Shown: positions 25,278 through 34,676, counted from the stretch's first letter. The stretch: 59,091 bases of DNA from Paenibacillaceae bacterium (GCA_900766135.1 CAAFUF010000056.1:1-59091), one strand, 5' to 3'. The notes: generated from the sequence alone by a model not told the origin. Numbers and translations: made by a program.

Positions 25278-25502
25278 AAACGGGCAGGTCTCCTGGCTTT
25301 CGGGTCGTTGCTGACGCCTTCCCGCAGCGATGGATCAAGCCGCAGTGGCATACATGTCAGTCGAACGGCTGGGCCTTAAAGACGATTCGACGAAACGCTT
25401 CATCTCCAGCACCTAGCTACCGATTACAGTGGCGGGACCGCAGCGGATTTGCACCGCACTTCCCTTTTAAGGTCCGGCAGCTTGTCCGCCGGATCACCCG
25501 TT
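25278..25502 (-). ncRNA. Cobalamin riboswitch upstream of nrdDG
   Basis: Read on the minus strand, the conserved B12 features appear in order: an ACGGGT P1 arm, GGGAA then GGTGCAAATCC, GCGGTCCCGCCACTGTAA (the B12 box, with GCCACTG at about 25427-25433), and AGCCAGGAGACCTGCC before the closing GCCCGT arm. Length is about 225 nt, normal for the class. It should bind adenosylcobalamin and, through the terminator at 25127-25167, lower nrdDG expression when B12 is plentiful. B12 control of ribonucleotide reductase genes is known where a B12-dependent class II enzyme also exists; none is in this window. Confidence 0.88.
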
Positions 25503-25503
25503 C

Positions 25504-25558
25504 ACACTATATTTTGTTGCGTTGTTCTAAGGATAGCCCAAGATGTTGTGTTTGTAAA
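25504..25558 (-). promoter_or_regulatory. nrdDG promoter with two NrdR-like boxes
   Basis: The minus-strand promoter is TTTACA (25558-25553), 17-bp spacer, TATCCT (25535-25530). Two 16-bp boxes fit the NrdR consensus ACACWATATATWGTGT: 25504-25519 (ACACTATATTTTGTTG on the plus strand, about 14 of 16) and 25536-25551 (GCCCAAGATGTTGTGT, about 12 of 16). They start 32 bp apart, the spacing known for NrdR box pairs. One box fills the -35/-10 spacer and the other covers the transcript start, so NrdR should repress. Confidence 0.7.
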
Positions 25559-25720
25559 CCGAAATTTTACCATGTAAATGATCTGAAAACGTCGTGAAAA
25601 TCTCCAGTCCTTATAACGATGCGGAGAGCGGGGGACGAGGGCGAATTGTGAACATTTATGAGCGGGACTTGGGAACTAGGAGGATAGTTGCGAGCGATGG
25701 GGCGATCATTTGTCACTCGG

Positions 25721-25910
25721 TTAACGGACTGAGAAGCCGCTATTTCCGCGAATTCCGGCAATTATGGAAGGTAACGGACACCATGGCCTTTATATGGTGC
25801 GAGGACGCATGAATGAGGTGAATTCTCGTCAAATAGAGGCTCTACGGTCCATTAAAACTCTATATGTGACTATGAAAGGTGAATAAGAGCGCTGAAGTCC
25901 GTTAGAGTTC
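25721..25910. repeat. Array E: four GTCCGTTA-type units, 50-bp period, two inverted
   Basis: Two units carry TAACGGAC (25722 and 25772, 50 bp apart) and two carry the reverse complement GTCCRTTA (25848 and 25898, also 50 bp apart). Read in one direction all four fit AATARMGGC-N6-GTCCGTTA. The surrounding 25560-25720 and 25915-26010 hold no recognisable gene; a 72-codon open frame at 25594-25812 crosses the array and is not convincing. Confidence 0.8.
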
Positions 25911-26010
25911 AGTTGATCTTCGAGAGCAGGGATGGGTAAAATGGAGGTAGGTTGAATAACAAGCTCGCGATTGAAAACAAATCCAATACCAGGAAAGAAG
26001 GGACCGAATT

Positions 26011-26310
26011 ATGGCTATCGCCGAAGTTACCGTCATTCCGATCGGAACGGGGAGCACCAGCCTGAGCGCTTATGTCGCCGAGTTGCATCGGGTACTGGAG
26101 AAGCAGACGGGGATCACCTTTACCCTTACCTCGATGAGCACGATTATTGAAGGGCCGCTGGACGACGTGTTCGCCGCTATTCGCGCCATCCATGAGGCTC
26201 CGTTCCAGTCCGGCGCCGGCCGCGTGTCGACCTCGATCAAGATCGACGACCGCCGCGACAAAGCCGGCTCCTCGGAGCAAAAGCTGCGCTCCGTTCGCGA
26301 GAAATTGTAG
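26011..26310 (+). CDS. MTH1187 / YqgV family thiamine-binding protein
   Basis: 99 residues. AEVTVIPIGTGSTSLSAYVA at the start and STIIEGPLDDVFAAIRAIHE in the middle are characteristic of the MTH1187/UPF0045 family, small oligomeric ferredoxin-like proteins reported to bind thiamine-type ligands. The physiological role is not settled. It is followed by the tRNA-Thr gene, which has its own promoter. Confidence 0.85.
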   Translation: MAIAEVTVIPIGTGSTSLSAYVAELHRVLEKQTGITFTLTSMSTIIEGPLDDVFAAIRAIHEAPFQSGAGRVSTSIKIDDRRDKAGSSEQKLRSVREKL

Positions 26311-26335
26311 CCTGCAAATTTCCAAACATTTACGC

Positions 26336-26363
26336 TTGCATTATTTTTAAATCGGGGTATAAT
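26336..26363 (+). promoter_or_regulatory. Promoter of tRNA-Thr
   Basis: TTGCAT (26336-26341), 16-bp spacer, TATAAT (26358-26363), 26 bp before the tRNA. Confidence 0.6.
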
Positions 26364-26389
26364 AAATTTTGTTCGCTAAAAACGAACTT

Positions 26390-26462
<73 letters not shown>

Positions 26463-26477
26463 TCTTAATGCAAGCAA

Positions 26478-26513
26478 ACGCGCCCTCCGAGGTTATCGGA
26501 GGGCGCGTTTTTT
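26478..26513 (+). terminator. Terminator of tRNA-Thr
   Basis: CGCGCCCTCCGA pairs perfectly with TCGGAGGGCGCG around a 5-nt loop, followed by six T residues. Confidence 0.92.
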
Positions 26514-26555
26514 ACGCTTAAAGTCTAACTTCTGCCCGACATTCACTCAATTCCA

Positions 26556-27194
26556 TTACTCCTCCCATTTAGAATGAAGGACATGATGGCAAAAGTTCGG
26601 GCGTTGATATCCCGGATGAAACATTTCACACACGTCGGCGTTCATCGTACCGTACGTCGTTTCCGGCTTATGCTTGAAACCTTCCCAGAATGCATGCAGG
26701 ATGTTGTGTTTGAACTGGTTGCGGGGAAAAGCTTCGACGACTTGCTTCCGCACTTCCGCCGGGATGAATTCAAAGTTCTTCCCGACGACGTCATAACCGA
26801 CGCCGAAGTTCATCAGCGCCGCCTCGGTTTCCATATATTCGACGATTCCGACAGTGGTATGCAGGGCAACTGCATTCCATACCAGCCGAATGGAATCTTC
26901 CGGAATGCCGTGGCTTCTTAGAAAATCTCTGGCCGCATTCGCCCCGTCAACCTCAAAGCGTTTGTCCGGGCTCCGGAATGCGGGAGTCAGGCCGAGATCG
27001 TGGAAAAGCGAACTGATATAAAGCAGTTCGGCATCGTATTTGATTTGACTCAGATTCCCCTTCATCGCCGCAAACAGAAATACGCGGTTCGAGTGGTTCC
27101 ACAGAAGGTCATCGCCGTGCTCGCGCAATAATTCGGCTGCTTCGACGGCCAGCTTGCTGTCTGGAATTTTGATATCCGCAATGAAATTCGTCAT
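26556..27194 (-). CDS. HD domain protein
   Basis: 212 residues. The metal-binding pattern is present: HSNRVFLFA early, SLFHDLGLTP (the HD pair), RFEVDGANAARDFL, and VALHTT later. This order matches HD hydrolases similar to the cyanamide hydratase-like group, though the substrate cannot be assigned. It lies 18 nt downstream of the azoreductase gene on the same strand, so the two are probably co-transcribed. Confidence 0.78.
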   Translation of the reverse strand: MTNFIADIKIPDSKLAVEAAELLREHGDDLLWNHSNRVFLFAAMKGNLSQIKYDAELLYISSLFHDLGLTPAFRSPDKRFEVDGANAARDFLRSHGIPEDSIRLVWNAVALHTTVGIVEYMETEAALMNFGVGYDVVGKNFEFIPAEVRKQVVEAFPRNQFKHNILHAFWEGFKHKPETTYGTMNADVCEMFHPGYQRPNFCHHVLHSKWEE

Positions 27195-27212
27195 CTGGAA
27201 CTTCCTCCTTTG

Positions 27213-27854
27213 TCATTTAAGTGCGAGTTTTAAGGCGGCTTCTTCGGCTTCTTTATAAGCTTTCTGCAAAATTTCGCTCTTGTCTAGAATATCGGTTCCT
27301 TGAACCCGAAGAATTTCAAAATCTTCGATACCCAGAAATTGAAACATCGACTTCAGGTACTTATAGGAATATTCGACTTCGGTATACCAATCGCTTTGGG
27401 TATAAATTCCGCCGCTTCCCTGGATAACTACCATACTGCGTCCATCTTTAAGCAGGCCAACGGATCCATTTTCGGTGTATTTGAAGGTTTCCTTAGCAAT
27501 CAAGATATTATCCATATAATCTTTTAATTTCGAAGAGATGTTAAAATTATGCAAAGGGTAAGCGATGATATATTTATGAGCGCTTTTGAATTGTTGCAAA
27601 ACCTTGTTCATTTGCCCGGTTATTTCTTGCTCTTCGCTCGTTAATTCTTCTCCGTTTTGTTGTTTTCTCCATGCGCTTAGAACCGTCTTGTCCACTTTGG
27701 GGACGACGTCCTCGTATAAGTTGATTTGTTCAATGACCTCATCATTAGAATGATGCTCTTTATAGATTTTTAAGAAGTAGTCCAATACATTCAGACTGAA
27801 CGATGAAGTGGAATTCGCTTCCGGGTGGGCGTTGATGATAAGTAGTTTGCTCAT
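27213..27854 (-). CDS. FMN-dependent NADH:quinone/azo reductase, AzoR-like
   Basis: 213 residues. LLIINAHPEANSTSSFS is the FMN phosphate-binding loop, IIAYPLHNFNISSKLKDYMD the second flavin segment and VIQGSGGIYTQSD the third; all are typical of FMN-dependent NADH-azoreductases, which reduce quinones and azo compounds by two electrons. The gene is visibly richer in A+T and in Lys/Ile codons than its neighbours, which suggests acquisition by transfer. A GGAGGAACC-type site precedes the ATG. Confidence 0.82.
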   Translation of the reverse strand: MSKLLIINAHPEANSTSSFSLNVLDYFLKIYKEHHSNDEVIEQINLYEDVVPKVDKTVLSAWRKQQNGEELTSEEQEITGQMNKVLQQFKSAHKYIIAYPLHNFNISSKLKDYMDNILIAKETFKYTENGSVGLLKDGRSMVVIQGSGGIYTQSDWYTEVEYSYKYLKSMFQFLGIEDFEILRVQGTDILDKSEILQKAYKEAEEAALKLALK

Positions 27855-27923
27855 AGATGGTTCCTCCAGTTTTATTTGTTAGTACATCTTAAAAGACAAC
27901 GGAAGGATCATTATTGTGACAGA

Positions 27924-27957
27924 AAAAAATCGGGAGGTTTCGCAAACCTCCCGATTT
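27924..27957 (-). terminator. Terminator of the cupin gene
   Basis: AATCGGGAGGTTT pairs perfectly with AAACCTCCCGATT around a CGC loop, followed on the minus strand by seven T residues. Confidence 0.88.
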
Positions 27958-27961
27958 CTCG

Positions 27962-28537
27962 TTAAACTCGTTCTTCCTTCATCGCATCCTTCTTTGTCTG
28001 ATGCACCGTGCCGTACGGATGCTGGGGCGGTGCGTAAATGACATAAACCTTTAGCGGGATATTGCCGGTATTGGTGATATTATGCCATTTTCCGGCGGGG
28101 ATGAAGACGGCGTCGTCATCGCGAACATTCTGCACGAAATCCAGCTTCTTCGGAAGATCGCCCATTTGCGTAACCCCTTGGCCCTCCTCGATCCGAACGA
28201 ATTGATCCGTGTGAGGGTGAATCTCCAACCCGATATCTTCCCCCACGGGAATGCTCATCAAGGTGACCTGAAAATGTTTGCCCGTCCACAATGCCGTGCG
28301 AAACGTATCGTTTTGTTTTGCTGCCCGGTTGATGTTAAGAACCAACGGCTGTTGCCCGTAATCTTGAAGCGGCAACTCGCCCCAGGAGGCAAATCGTGAA
28401 GGATAGGGGGCGATTCCTGGGTAGTATCCGGGGGGGAAGAACGGTGGAGCTGTATTCACGCCGTATGGATAAGCATGGGAGGGGAGGAGAGGGACGGAAT
28501 ACGCTGGGTAAGGGTAAGGCCCGGGATAAACATTCAT
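27962..28537 (-). CDS. Cupin-domain protein with Pro/Tyr-rich N-terminus
   Basis: 191 residues. Residues 1-55 are rich in Pro, Tyr and Gly (PGPYPYPAY, FFPPGYYPG), a composition common in spore-coat proteins. Residues about 80-175 form a cupin barrel: the metal-binding motif EIHPHTDQFVRIEEGQG and the second motif AVFIPAGKWHNITNTG are intact. Proteins of this type are found in sporulating Bacillales. It diverges from the 28697 gene, whose promoter looks sporulation-specific, so a coat-associated role is plausible but inferred. Confidence 0.75.
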   Translation of the reverse strand: MNVYPGPYPYPAYSVPLLPSHAYPYGVNTAPPFFPPGYYPGIAPYPSRFASWGELPLQDYGQQPLVLNINRAAKQNDTFRTALWTGKHFQVTLMSIPVGEDIGLEIHPHTDQFVRIEEGQGVTQMGDLPKKLDFVQNVRDDDAVFIPAGKWHNITNTGNIPLKVYVIYAPPQHPYGTVHQTKKDAMKEERV

Positions 28538-28656
28538 CTGAACATAACCTCCAAGGTTTATTACCCATCATATGCCCATCATCCGCTCGTGTGCTTCGCG
28601 TTAAAATTGAGTCAATTCTACCGATGCAATCATCTAAGAATCTTAAATCTTCCTGA

Positions 28657-28665
28657 CATAGAATA
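28657..28665 (+). promoter_or_regulatory. Possible mother-cell sporulation promoter (-10)
   Basis: CATAGAATA fits the CATANNNTA -10 shared by sigma-E and sigma-K promoters, 32 bp before the 28697 start codon. A convincing -35 was not found, so this is tentative. Confidence 0.3.
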
Positions 28666-28696
28666 GAGCATACCTTAGTAAAGGGGAGAAGATGGT

Positions 28697-29116
28697 ATGG
28701 CAAAAACGCTTTTGGATTATAACTCTACCGTAGTGACACCGGTGACGAACGGAGTGAACATTCCGATTCCGGTAGTCGGCGGCGTGCAAATTGCGGCGGT
28801 TTCCGTATTCATTGATCCAGCCGATCCGGCATCTTTGACCAATCGTGTCGAACTGAAGGCAACCATCGGCGTGGAGGCGCTGTCCGATACGCCAAATGTC
28901 CTGGTGCGTATCTGGAGAGCGGGCACCGAAATCTTTTATGGTTTGGTAGAGTTGGAGAATGTCTTCAACGACTGGGGTCTCATCAGTGTGCATATGGTAG
29001 AACACGCACCGTTAGGAGTGCAAAACTATCAGCTGATCGTAGAAAATCAGGATAACAATAGCACGGCGAGAGTCGTAGGACCGATTGTGTTCTCGGCAAC
29101 GGCAATTGGCGGTTAA
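28697..29116 (+). CDS. Beta-rich protein, possibly exosporium/spore surface
   Basis: 139 residues, not firmly recognised. It is made of alternating short hydrophobic strands with little predicted helix (NRVELKATIGVEA, NVLVRIWRAGTEIFYG, YQLIVENQDNNSTARVVG). It has no signal peptide, membrane segment or Cys. The strand pattern recalls small ExsF/BclA C-terminal-like exosporium proteins, but similarity is by impression only. Strong AAAGGGGAGA ribosome binding site; the terminator lies at 29148. The sporulation-type -10 and the adjacent coat-like cupin support a spore surface role. Confidence 0.6.
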   Translation: MAKTLLDYNSTVVTPVTNGVNIPIPVVGGVQIAAVSVFIDPADPASLTNRVELKATIGVEALSDTPNVLVRIWRAGTEIFYGLVELENVFNDWGLISVHMVEHAPLGVQNYQLIVENQDNNSTARVVGPIVFSATAIGG

Positions 29117-29147
29117 TTCGATCCCTTGATCCCCCCATATCGAGCTG

Positions 29148-29177
29148 ATCCCCCTCAGGGTACCCGGAGGGGGATTT
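29148..29177 (+). terminator. Terminator after the 28697 gene
   Basis: ATCCCCCTC pairs with GAGGGGGAT around AGGGTACCCG, followed by TTTT. Confidence 0.8.
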
Positions 29178-29190
29178 TCCGTATCTTAGC

Positions 29191-29928
<738 letters not shown>

Positions 29929-30117
29929 ATTCGTTCGCTCCTTAGTTCCGAAAATTTGGCTGATCCCTAAAGTTTTCTTGTTCTGCCTTGCTTCTTCATC
30001 ATAAGGGAGGAACGGTTCAGCTCGTTAGAACGTAACTGTTCAATTCTTGCCTAATTCTCTTCGGCCTGGTTATGATTAAGGAGATGCTGTAATTATGCGA
30101 AAAGGGGAGGGTGCCCA

Positions 30118-31041
30118 ATGAACGAAACGAGGCAACCGGAACAGTCCATGCGGCAATTGGCAAGCCTCATCCAGCGTCATGCCCCGGCGGACGGCACGTA
30201 TTCGACATCCGTGCCCGCTTTAACCTTGCGGCATGCCACAAAGACGTCGGAACCGATGGAATCGGTACACCAGCCCTCTATTTGCATTGTGGCCCAAGGG
30301 GCGAAAACGGTCACTTTGGCGGACGAAACTTACCGGTATGATCCATCCACTTTCCTGGTGGTCTCCGTGGAATTGCCGATGATCGGCCGGATCGTCGTGG
30401 CTTCGCCGGAGGTGCCCTATCTAGCTTTAAAACTCAGCTTCGACACGGACGTCGTTCTGGACATCGTGAAAGAGATGGGCGAGACTCGGCAGACGGAAAG
30501 GGGAGGGCCGAGCCGGGGGGTTGCGGTCACTCAGGTATCGCCAGCTTTGCTCCAAGCCGTTGCGCGGCTCTTGGAGCTGTTGGACGCGCCTGAGGATATC
30601 CCGATTCTTTCGCCACTCCTGATCCGTGAAATTCTGTATCGCGTGCTTCAAAGCGAACAAGGCGCACTCGTTCGCCAGTTCGCGATGATCGGAAGCCATG
30701 CCCAAAGGATTGCCAAGGCCATTCAACGAATCAACCGGGAGTACGACTGCTCGCTGGCAGTTGAGGAGCTCGCTGAGTCTGTTCATATGAGCACGTCGGC
30801 GTTTCATAAACATTTTAAACGCGTCACCTCCTTGAGTCCGTTGCAATACCAGAAAACGGTGCGCTTGCAGGAAGCGCGCCGGTTCATGCTGACGGAAGGG
30901 ATGCCGGCCGCCGACGCGGCCTTCCGCGTTGGCTACGAGAGCCCGTCCCAATTCAGCCGTGAATACGCCCGGATGTACGGCCGGCCTCCGATGCTGGATA
31001 TTCGGGGACTTCGCGAAGCGATCGCCGAGGTACCGCGCTGA
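30118..31041 (+). CDS. AraC-family regulator with AraC_N (YqhC-type) domain
   Basis: 307 residues. Residues about 25-180 match the AraC_N sensor domain (HQPSICIVAQGAKTVTLADE), and residues about 200-300 hold the two helix-turn-helix motifs (LAVEELAESVHMSTSAFHKH; AADAAFRVGYESPSQFSREY). Regulators of this type, such as YqhC, commonly control adjacent aldehyde or quinone reductases. It most likely activates the divergent SDR gene. AAAGGGGAGGG precedes the ATG. Confidence 0.88.
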   Translation: MNETRQPEQSMRQLASLIQRHAPADGTYSTSVPALTLRHATKTSEPMESVHQPSICIVAQGAKTVTLADETYRYDPSTFLVVSVELPMIGRIVVASPEVPYLALKLSFDTDVVLDIVKEMGETRQTERGGPSRGVAVTQVSPALLQAVARLLELLDAPEDIPILSPLLIREILYRVLQSEQGALVRQFAMIGSHAQRIAKAIQRINREYDCSLAVEELAESVHMSTSAFHKHFKRVTSLSPLQYQKTVRLQEARRFMLTEGMPAADAAFRVGYESPSQFSREYARMYGRPPMLDIRGLREAIAEVPR

Positions 31042-31044
31042 GCT

Positions 31045-32133
31045 TTATCTGACGTGCTCATCCCTGATGGTTTTTAGGTTCCCTTCATTTTGGATCGTAG
31101 TTTTCACGGCCAGGTCCATCTTCAACCGGGGAAGATAATCGGTTCGCCAGTGGGCCAGCTTGTCCCTCGGGATTAAGGTTCGGAAATATTGCCCCACGCC
31201 GAGGATGTCCGCCTCGTGCTCCTGAATGGCCTCGAACATCTTGTAGAAGCGCTGAGTCAACAGTTTCTCCAGCTCATCTTTGATCATATCGACAGAGGGA
31301 TCGCCCCTCGTCTCCAGAACGGAAACTTTCAGGTTGATCTGGCTGCGCATATAGGGGACCCCGTCCTTCAACGCGACGCGATGTTTCATGGAATTGCTGA
31401 CGATCAACACGCTGGCGTGGTTCATGACTTCGATTCTGCCGTGCGCGCTTTCCTCGTCGAAGGCGTTCATCAGCAGGGTTTCGTCCTCGGTGATCTGTCC
31501 GACCATCCGTCCGTTCATGATTACGGCCGCGCCAACGTTCTCGATGGCCGTGCTTGTGCCCGATTTAATGATCGGGATCGCGATGTCCCGGGTATAAGAG
31601 TGGATGCTGCGAAAGATTTCCCAGGTTCGCGTTACCGCGACCGAGGGACTCCAGCCGGCGTTTTTTTCAAAAAAATTGTACAGTACCGTTTGATTCGTTG
31701 ACGAGTTCTCCTGCAGCTTGTTAAAAAACGTGCCTAGATCCTCGTCGCAAACGGCGACCATCGCTTTGGCCGAGATCTCGCGGGAACGCATGAAGCTGGA
31801 GATGCTGTCCGTCAGCCCTTCCTCGGCATATTTTCGCTCGAAGAGGATCACTTTCAAATGCAGCAGGTCGACGCGGGTCTCCAGGTTCGAACTGATCTCG
31901 TCGACCACCTCGGTTATCGTTTGTCCCGTACGCGTGACAAGCATGGAATGGGTACCGTCTTGGCTGGATTGCGGAATGTCGAGAAACACCTTATACTTGG
32001 AGTTTTCCCGAGCGATCCCCATGACGACGGGCAGGGAACGATGGTTAATATCGCGGTTATCCCAGCAGCCGCTTAGGGTCAGGAAGCAGCAGGACGCCAG
32101 CGCGATTCTCAATAGCAGCGGGGCGGCCTTCAT
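31045..32133 (-). CDS. Ger(x)C family spore germination lipoprotein
   Basis: 362 residues. The N-terminal signal with lipobox LTLSGC and the mature start CWDNRDINHRSLPVV is the hallmark of GerAC-type C subunits of nutrient germinant receptors. It is anchored by lipidation on the outside of the spore inner membrane. The start at 32133 overlaps the stop codon of the B subunit gene; the longer open frame upstream is not the gene. It is the last gene of the germination operon. Confidence 0.92.
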   Translation of the reverse strand: MKAAPLLLRIALASCCFLTLSGCWDNRDINHRSLPVVMGIARENSKYKVFLDIPQSSQDGTHSMLVTRTGQTITEVVDEISSNLETRVDLLHLKVILFERKYAEEGLTDSISSFMRSREISAKAMVAVCDEDLGTFFNKLQENSSTNQTVLYNFFEKNAGWSPSVAVTRTWEIFRSIHSYTRDIAIPIIKSGTSTAIENVGAAVIMNGRMVGQITEDETLLMNAFDEESAHGRIEVMNHASVLIVSNSMKHRVALKDGVPYMRSQINLKVSVLETRGDPSVDMIKDELEKLLTQRFYKMFEAIQEHEADILGVGQYFRTLIPRDKLAHWRTDYLPRLKMDLAVKTTIQNEGNLKTIRDEHVR

Positions 32134-33209
32134 GAGGCGGCCGCTGCCTTCCGGCGGGAGATTCTTCCCAGAATAAAGACGGATAAGGGAATCGTGAGGT
32201 ATACATATATTCGCATCACGGCGTTCAGTCCGAACAGGAAGTCGACGTCCCGCCAATCGGGAACGTTGATGCCTATGATATACGTGAGCAGCGACATTCC
32301 GATGACAATGTAAGACGTCCGAACCGATTTTGGCAGGCAACGCTTCAGGATCTCCACATTGACCCAGGCCGTCAAGGCAGTAAACAACATCACGAAAGTC
32401 ACGGTGCTGAGCAGAAAAAACATCGTGATGCGGTCAAACATCAGCCAGGTAATATCGATTGTATCCACCGCGACGATAAACGGAAAATGGTAATGGGAGG
32501 CCGTGTCTTCCCCAAAGGTGAGGACCGGGATGTAAACGGCCAGAAGAAAAAACGGGAACAAAGCCAGACTTCCCCAAATGATTTTTGCCCGCTGATAAGG
32601 GACTTTCGGCTGGATGAATCCCAGATACATAAACCCGCCGAAAAATGCAAACGAGCTCTCCAGGTAATCTGGGTCGGAGAGAAACGAGAAATGGCTGTCC
32701 CACAGGGGGAAGATGTAATGCCAATCGACGTTTTGAAACGACATGCACAAGACGAAGGCGATCAGCGGGAAAAAGATAAAGGCCATAAGCATGCCGGTAC
32801 GAAAAAGGGCCTGCACGCCCAGAGAGGTGATGTAGGCCGAAATCAACAAGGTCAACAGCATGATCGCCCATAACGGCGTGTTGGACAGAAACACGAGCGA
32901 GATCGTTTCCGCATAGGCCCGGATGGTTACGGTTGTCACCATAAACATATAAATGAACAGCGGCAGCAGGAAGATCACGGCGACGGGCTTGCCGAATTGG
33001 ATATAGATATCCAGCAGGTTCTTGCTTTCGAAGCTGCTTAATCCTTTCGTATATAAGGCAATCAGCGTCCAATGCAGCAGGAAGCCGAGCAGGATCGGCA
33101 TCCAGTGGGCCATCGTCGTGCTGTCGATAATGTTCGTCGGAAAGATAAAAAAAATAAGCCCAATGTGGATCAAAATATGAACGATCACGACCTGCAGGCT
33201 TTTATCCAT
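32130..33209 (-). CDS. GerB-type spore germination permease
   Basis: 359 residues with about ten membrane segments, matching the GerAB/amino-acid permease-like family, the B subunit of the germinant receptor that takes part in germinant recognition. The start at 33209 (MDKSLQVVIVH) is preferred because AGGA lies 8 nt upstream; another ATG 9 nt earlier lacks this. It overlaps the A subunit gene by 8 bp and the C subunit gene by 4 bp. Confidence 0.9.
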   Translation of the reverse strand: MDKSLQVVIVHILIHIGLIFFIFPTNIIDSTTMAHWMPILLGFLLHWTLIALYTKGLSSFESKNLLDIYIQFGKPVAVIFLLPLFIYMFMVTTVTIRAYAETISLVFLSNTPLWAIMLLTLLISAYITSLGVQALFRTGMLMAFIFFPLIAFVLCMSFQNVDWHYIFPLWDSHFSFLSDPDYLESSFAFFGGFMYLGFIQPKVPYQRAKIIWGSLALFPFFLLAVYIPVLTFGEDTASHYHFPFIVAVDTIDITWLMFDRITMFFLLSTVTFVMLFTALTAWVNVEILKRCLPKSVRTSYIVIGMSLLTYIIGINVPDWRDVDFLFGLNAVMRIYVYLTIPLSVFILGRISRRKAAAAS

Positions 33210-34551
33210 GCGAATCATCCTTTGGTTTGATGAAATGTAAGTAGGGGATGCCGTAGGTCGTCACGCTGGCCAGATAGGCGCTGATAATGACCAAGCCGGA
33301 CATGACGCCAAGGACGCCGTAAAAAGAAGCCAGGATCAACGTGAGGTATTTGAACAGGCGAATCGGCAGCGAATTCTGAAATCCGACCACGGCGGAATTG
33401 GCGATGGTGGTGGCCGCCAAAATGATGATGAGGAGGCTGCTGACCAGTTTGGCCTCAACGACCGCTTGTCCCAAAATAATCCCGCCTACTACTGTTAGTG
33501 TCGGACCGACGCTTTTTGGCAGCCGGACACTGGCCACGATGATGAGCTCAAGCACGATCAATAGCAGCAGCGTCTCCACTAAAGCCGGATACGGTACGCC
33601 GGAACGGCTCTCGGCGATGGTGAGCGCAAGTTCGATTCGGAGCACTTCCGGATTCACGGAAACCAGAGCCACGTAGAGGCCCGGCATAATCAGGTTGATC
33701 ATCATCCCGGCAATGCGCAGCCCCCGAATCAGGTATATGAACAAGGCCGGGTAATTCCGATCGTTCTCCATCAGGAACAAATCGCCGATAAGTGCGGGCA
33801 AAATCATGGCAAATGGAAACCGGTCGAGGAAGAGGACGACCCGACCCTGCCGTAGCGCATGGGCGGCTTCAATTGGCAGCTCGGTCGTATAAAATTTGGG
33901 CACGGCTCTCCAGGATCGGAAGCCCAGCGCTTTGCACAACCGCTGCAAATTGTACAAATCCCAGTTTTTATTGGCCTCGAGGCGCTCCGAAACCTCGGCG
34001 AGCAGACCCGGTTGGACCTGATCCTCCAAATACATTAAAGTCAGTTTGCGGGGAGAGTTGTTCCCGGAGAGGTAAACTTTGGAGCGTAATGAAGCGGAGT
34101 TCAGCTCCCTTTTCAACAAGCCGACATTCGTTGCGAGATCATCGTTGAAGGCGCTGGCCGAACCCTGCAGCACGTTTTCGTTTAAGGGTTGTTCGATGCT
34201 GCGGGTCAAGGTGACGGGGATGGGCACGACATCCAGATATGTTTCGGGATCTTCATAGCAGACGATCAGATCTCCCGCCGTCAGTACGGCGAGCAGGCTG
34301 GCCTCGTCGGGCTCGGATATCTTTTGACCGAGCTTGTTTAGCACGGATAAGGCCGAGGGAGAGTCTGTATCCGAAGCGAGATCGGGGTCCGACTCCCGGA
34401 CGCGGGCCTGCAAATTCGCCCACGTTTTCGGCAGGTCGATCAATGACTTAAACCCCAGGATCAGGACAGACCGCCCGGCCAAAATATGCTCTTCAATCAT
34501 AAAATCGCCGTCCTGCTCAAAACGGTTGCGAATTCGATTCGCAAGCTTCAT
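33202..34551 (-). CDS. GerA-type spore germination protein
   Basis: 449 residues. A hydrophilic N-terminal domain (about 1-240, including TAGDLIVCYEDPETYLDVV and the PRKLTLMYLED segment) is followed by a membrane domain of about five segments. DRFPFAMILPAL and ESRSGVPYPALVE are typical of GerAA/GerKA/SpoVAF proteins. It is the A subunit of a nutrient receptor in the spore inner membrane. At 449 residues it is a little shorter than typical (about 480-550). It is the first gene of a complete A-B-C operon. Confidence 0.92.
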   Translation of the reverse strand: MKLANRIRNRFEQDGDFMIEEHILAGRSVLILGFKSLIDLPKTWANLQARVRESDPDLASDTDSPSALSVLNKLGQKISEPDEASLLAVLTAGDLIVCYEDPETYLDVVPIPVTLTRSIEQPLNENVLQGSASAFNDDLATNVGLLKRELNSASLRSKVYLSGNNSPRKLTLMYLEDQVQPGLLAEVSERLEANKNWDLYNLQRLCKALGFRSWRAVPKFYTTELPIEAAHALRQGRVVLFLDRFPFAMILPALIGDLFLMENDRNYPALFIYLIRGLRIAGMMINLIMPGLYVALVSVNPEVLRIELALTIAESRSGVPYPALVETLLLLIVLELIIVASVRLPKSVGPTLTVVGGIILGQAVVEAKLVSSLLIIILAATTIANSAVVGFQNSLPIRLFKYLTLILASFYGVLGVMSGLVIISAYLASVTTYGIPYLHFIKPKDDSHG

Positions 34552-34623
34552 AGGATAATCCTCTCTCTCTATGGATTAACCCCATTATTTGTTGGAAGCG
34601 TTGGGAATATGTATGAGGCACGC

Positions 34624-34655
34624 AAAAATAACCCGGAAGCCTGGGCTCCCGGGTC
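34624..34655 (-). terminator. Terminator after the 52-codon gene
   Basis: The minus strand reads ACCCGGGAGCC, a CAG loop, then GGCTTCCGGGT and TATTTTT. It separates the small gene from the germination operon. Confidence 0.8.
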
Positions 34656-34676
34656 GTCCGTCTCCCAAACGGAGGG

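Noticed and set aside
25594..25812. A 72-codon open frame upstream of the MTH1187 gene
   Set aside because: No ribosome binding site, and it runs through repeat array E; the composition is not protein-like.
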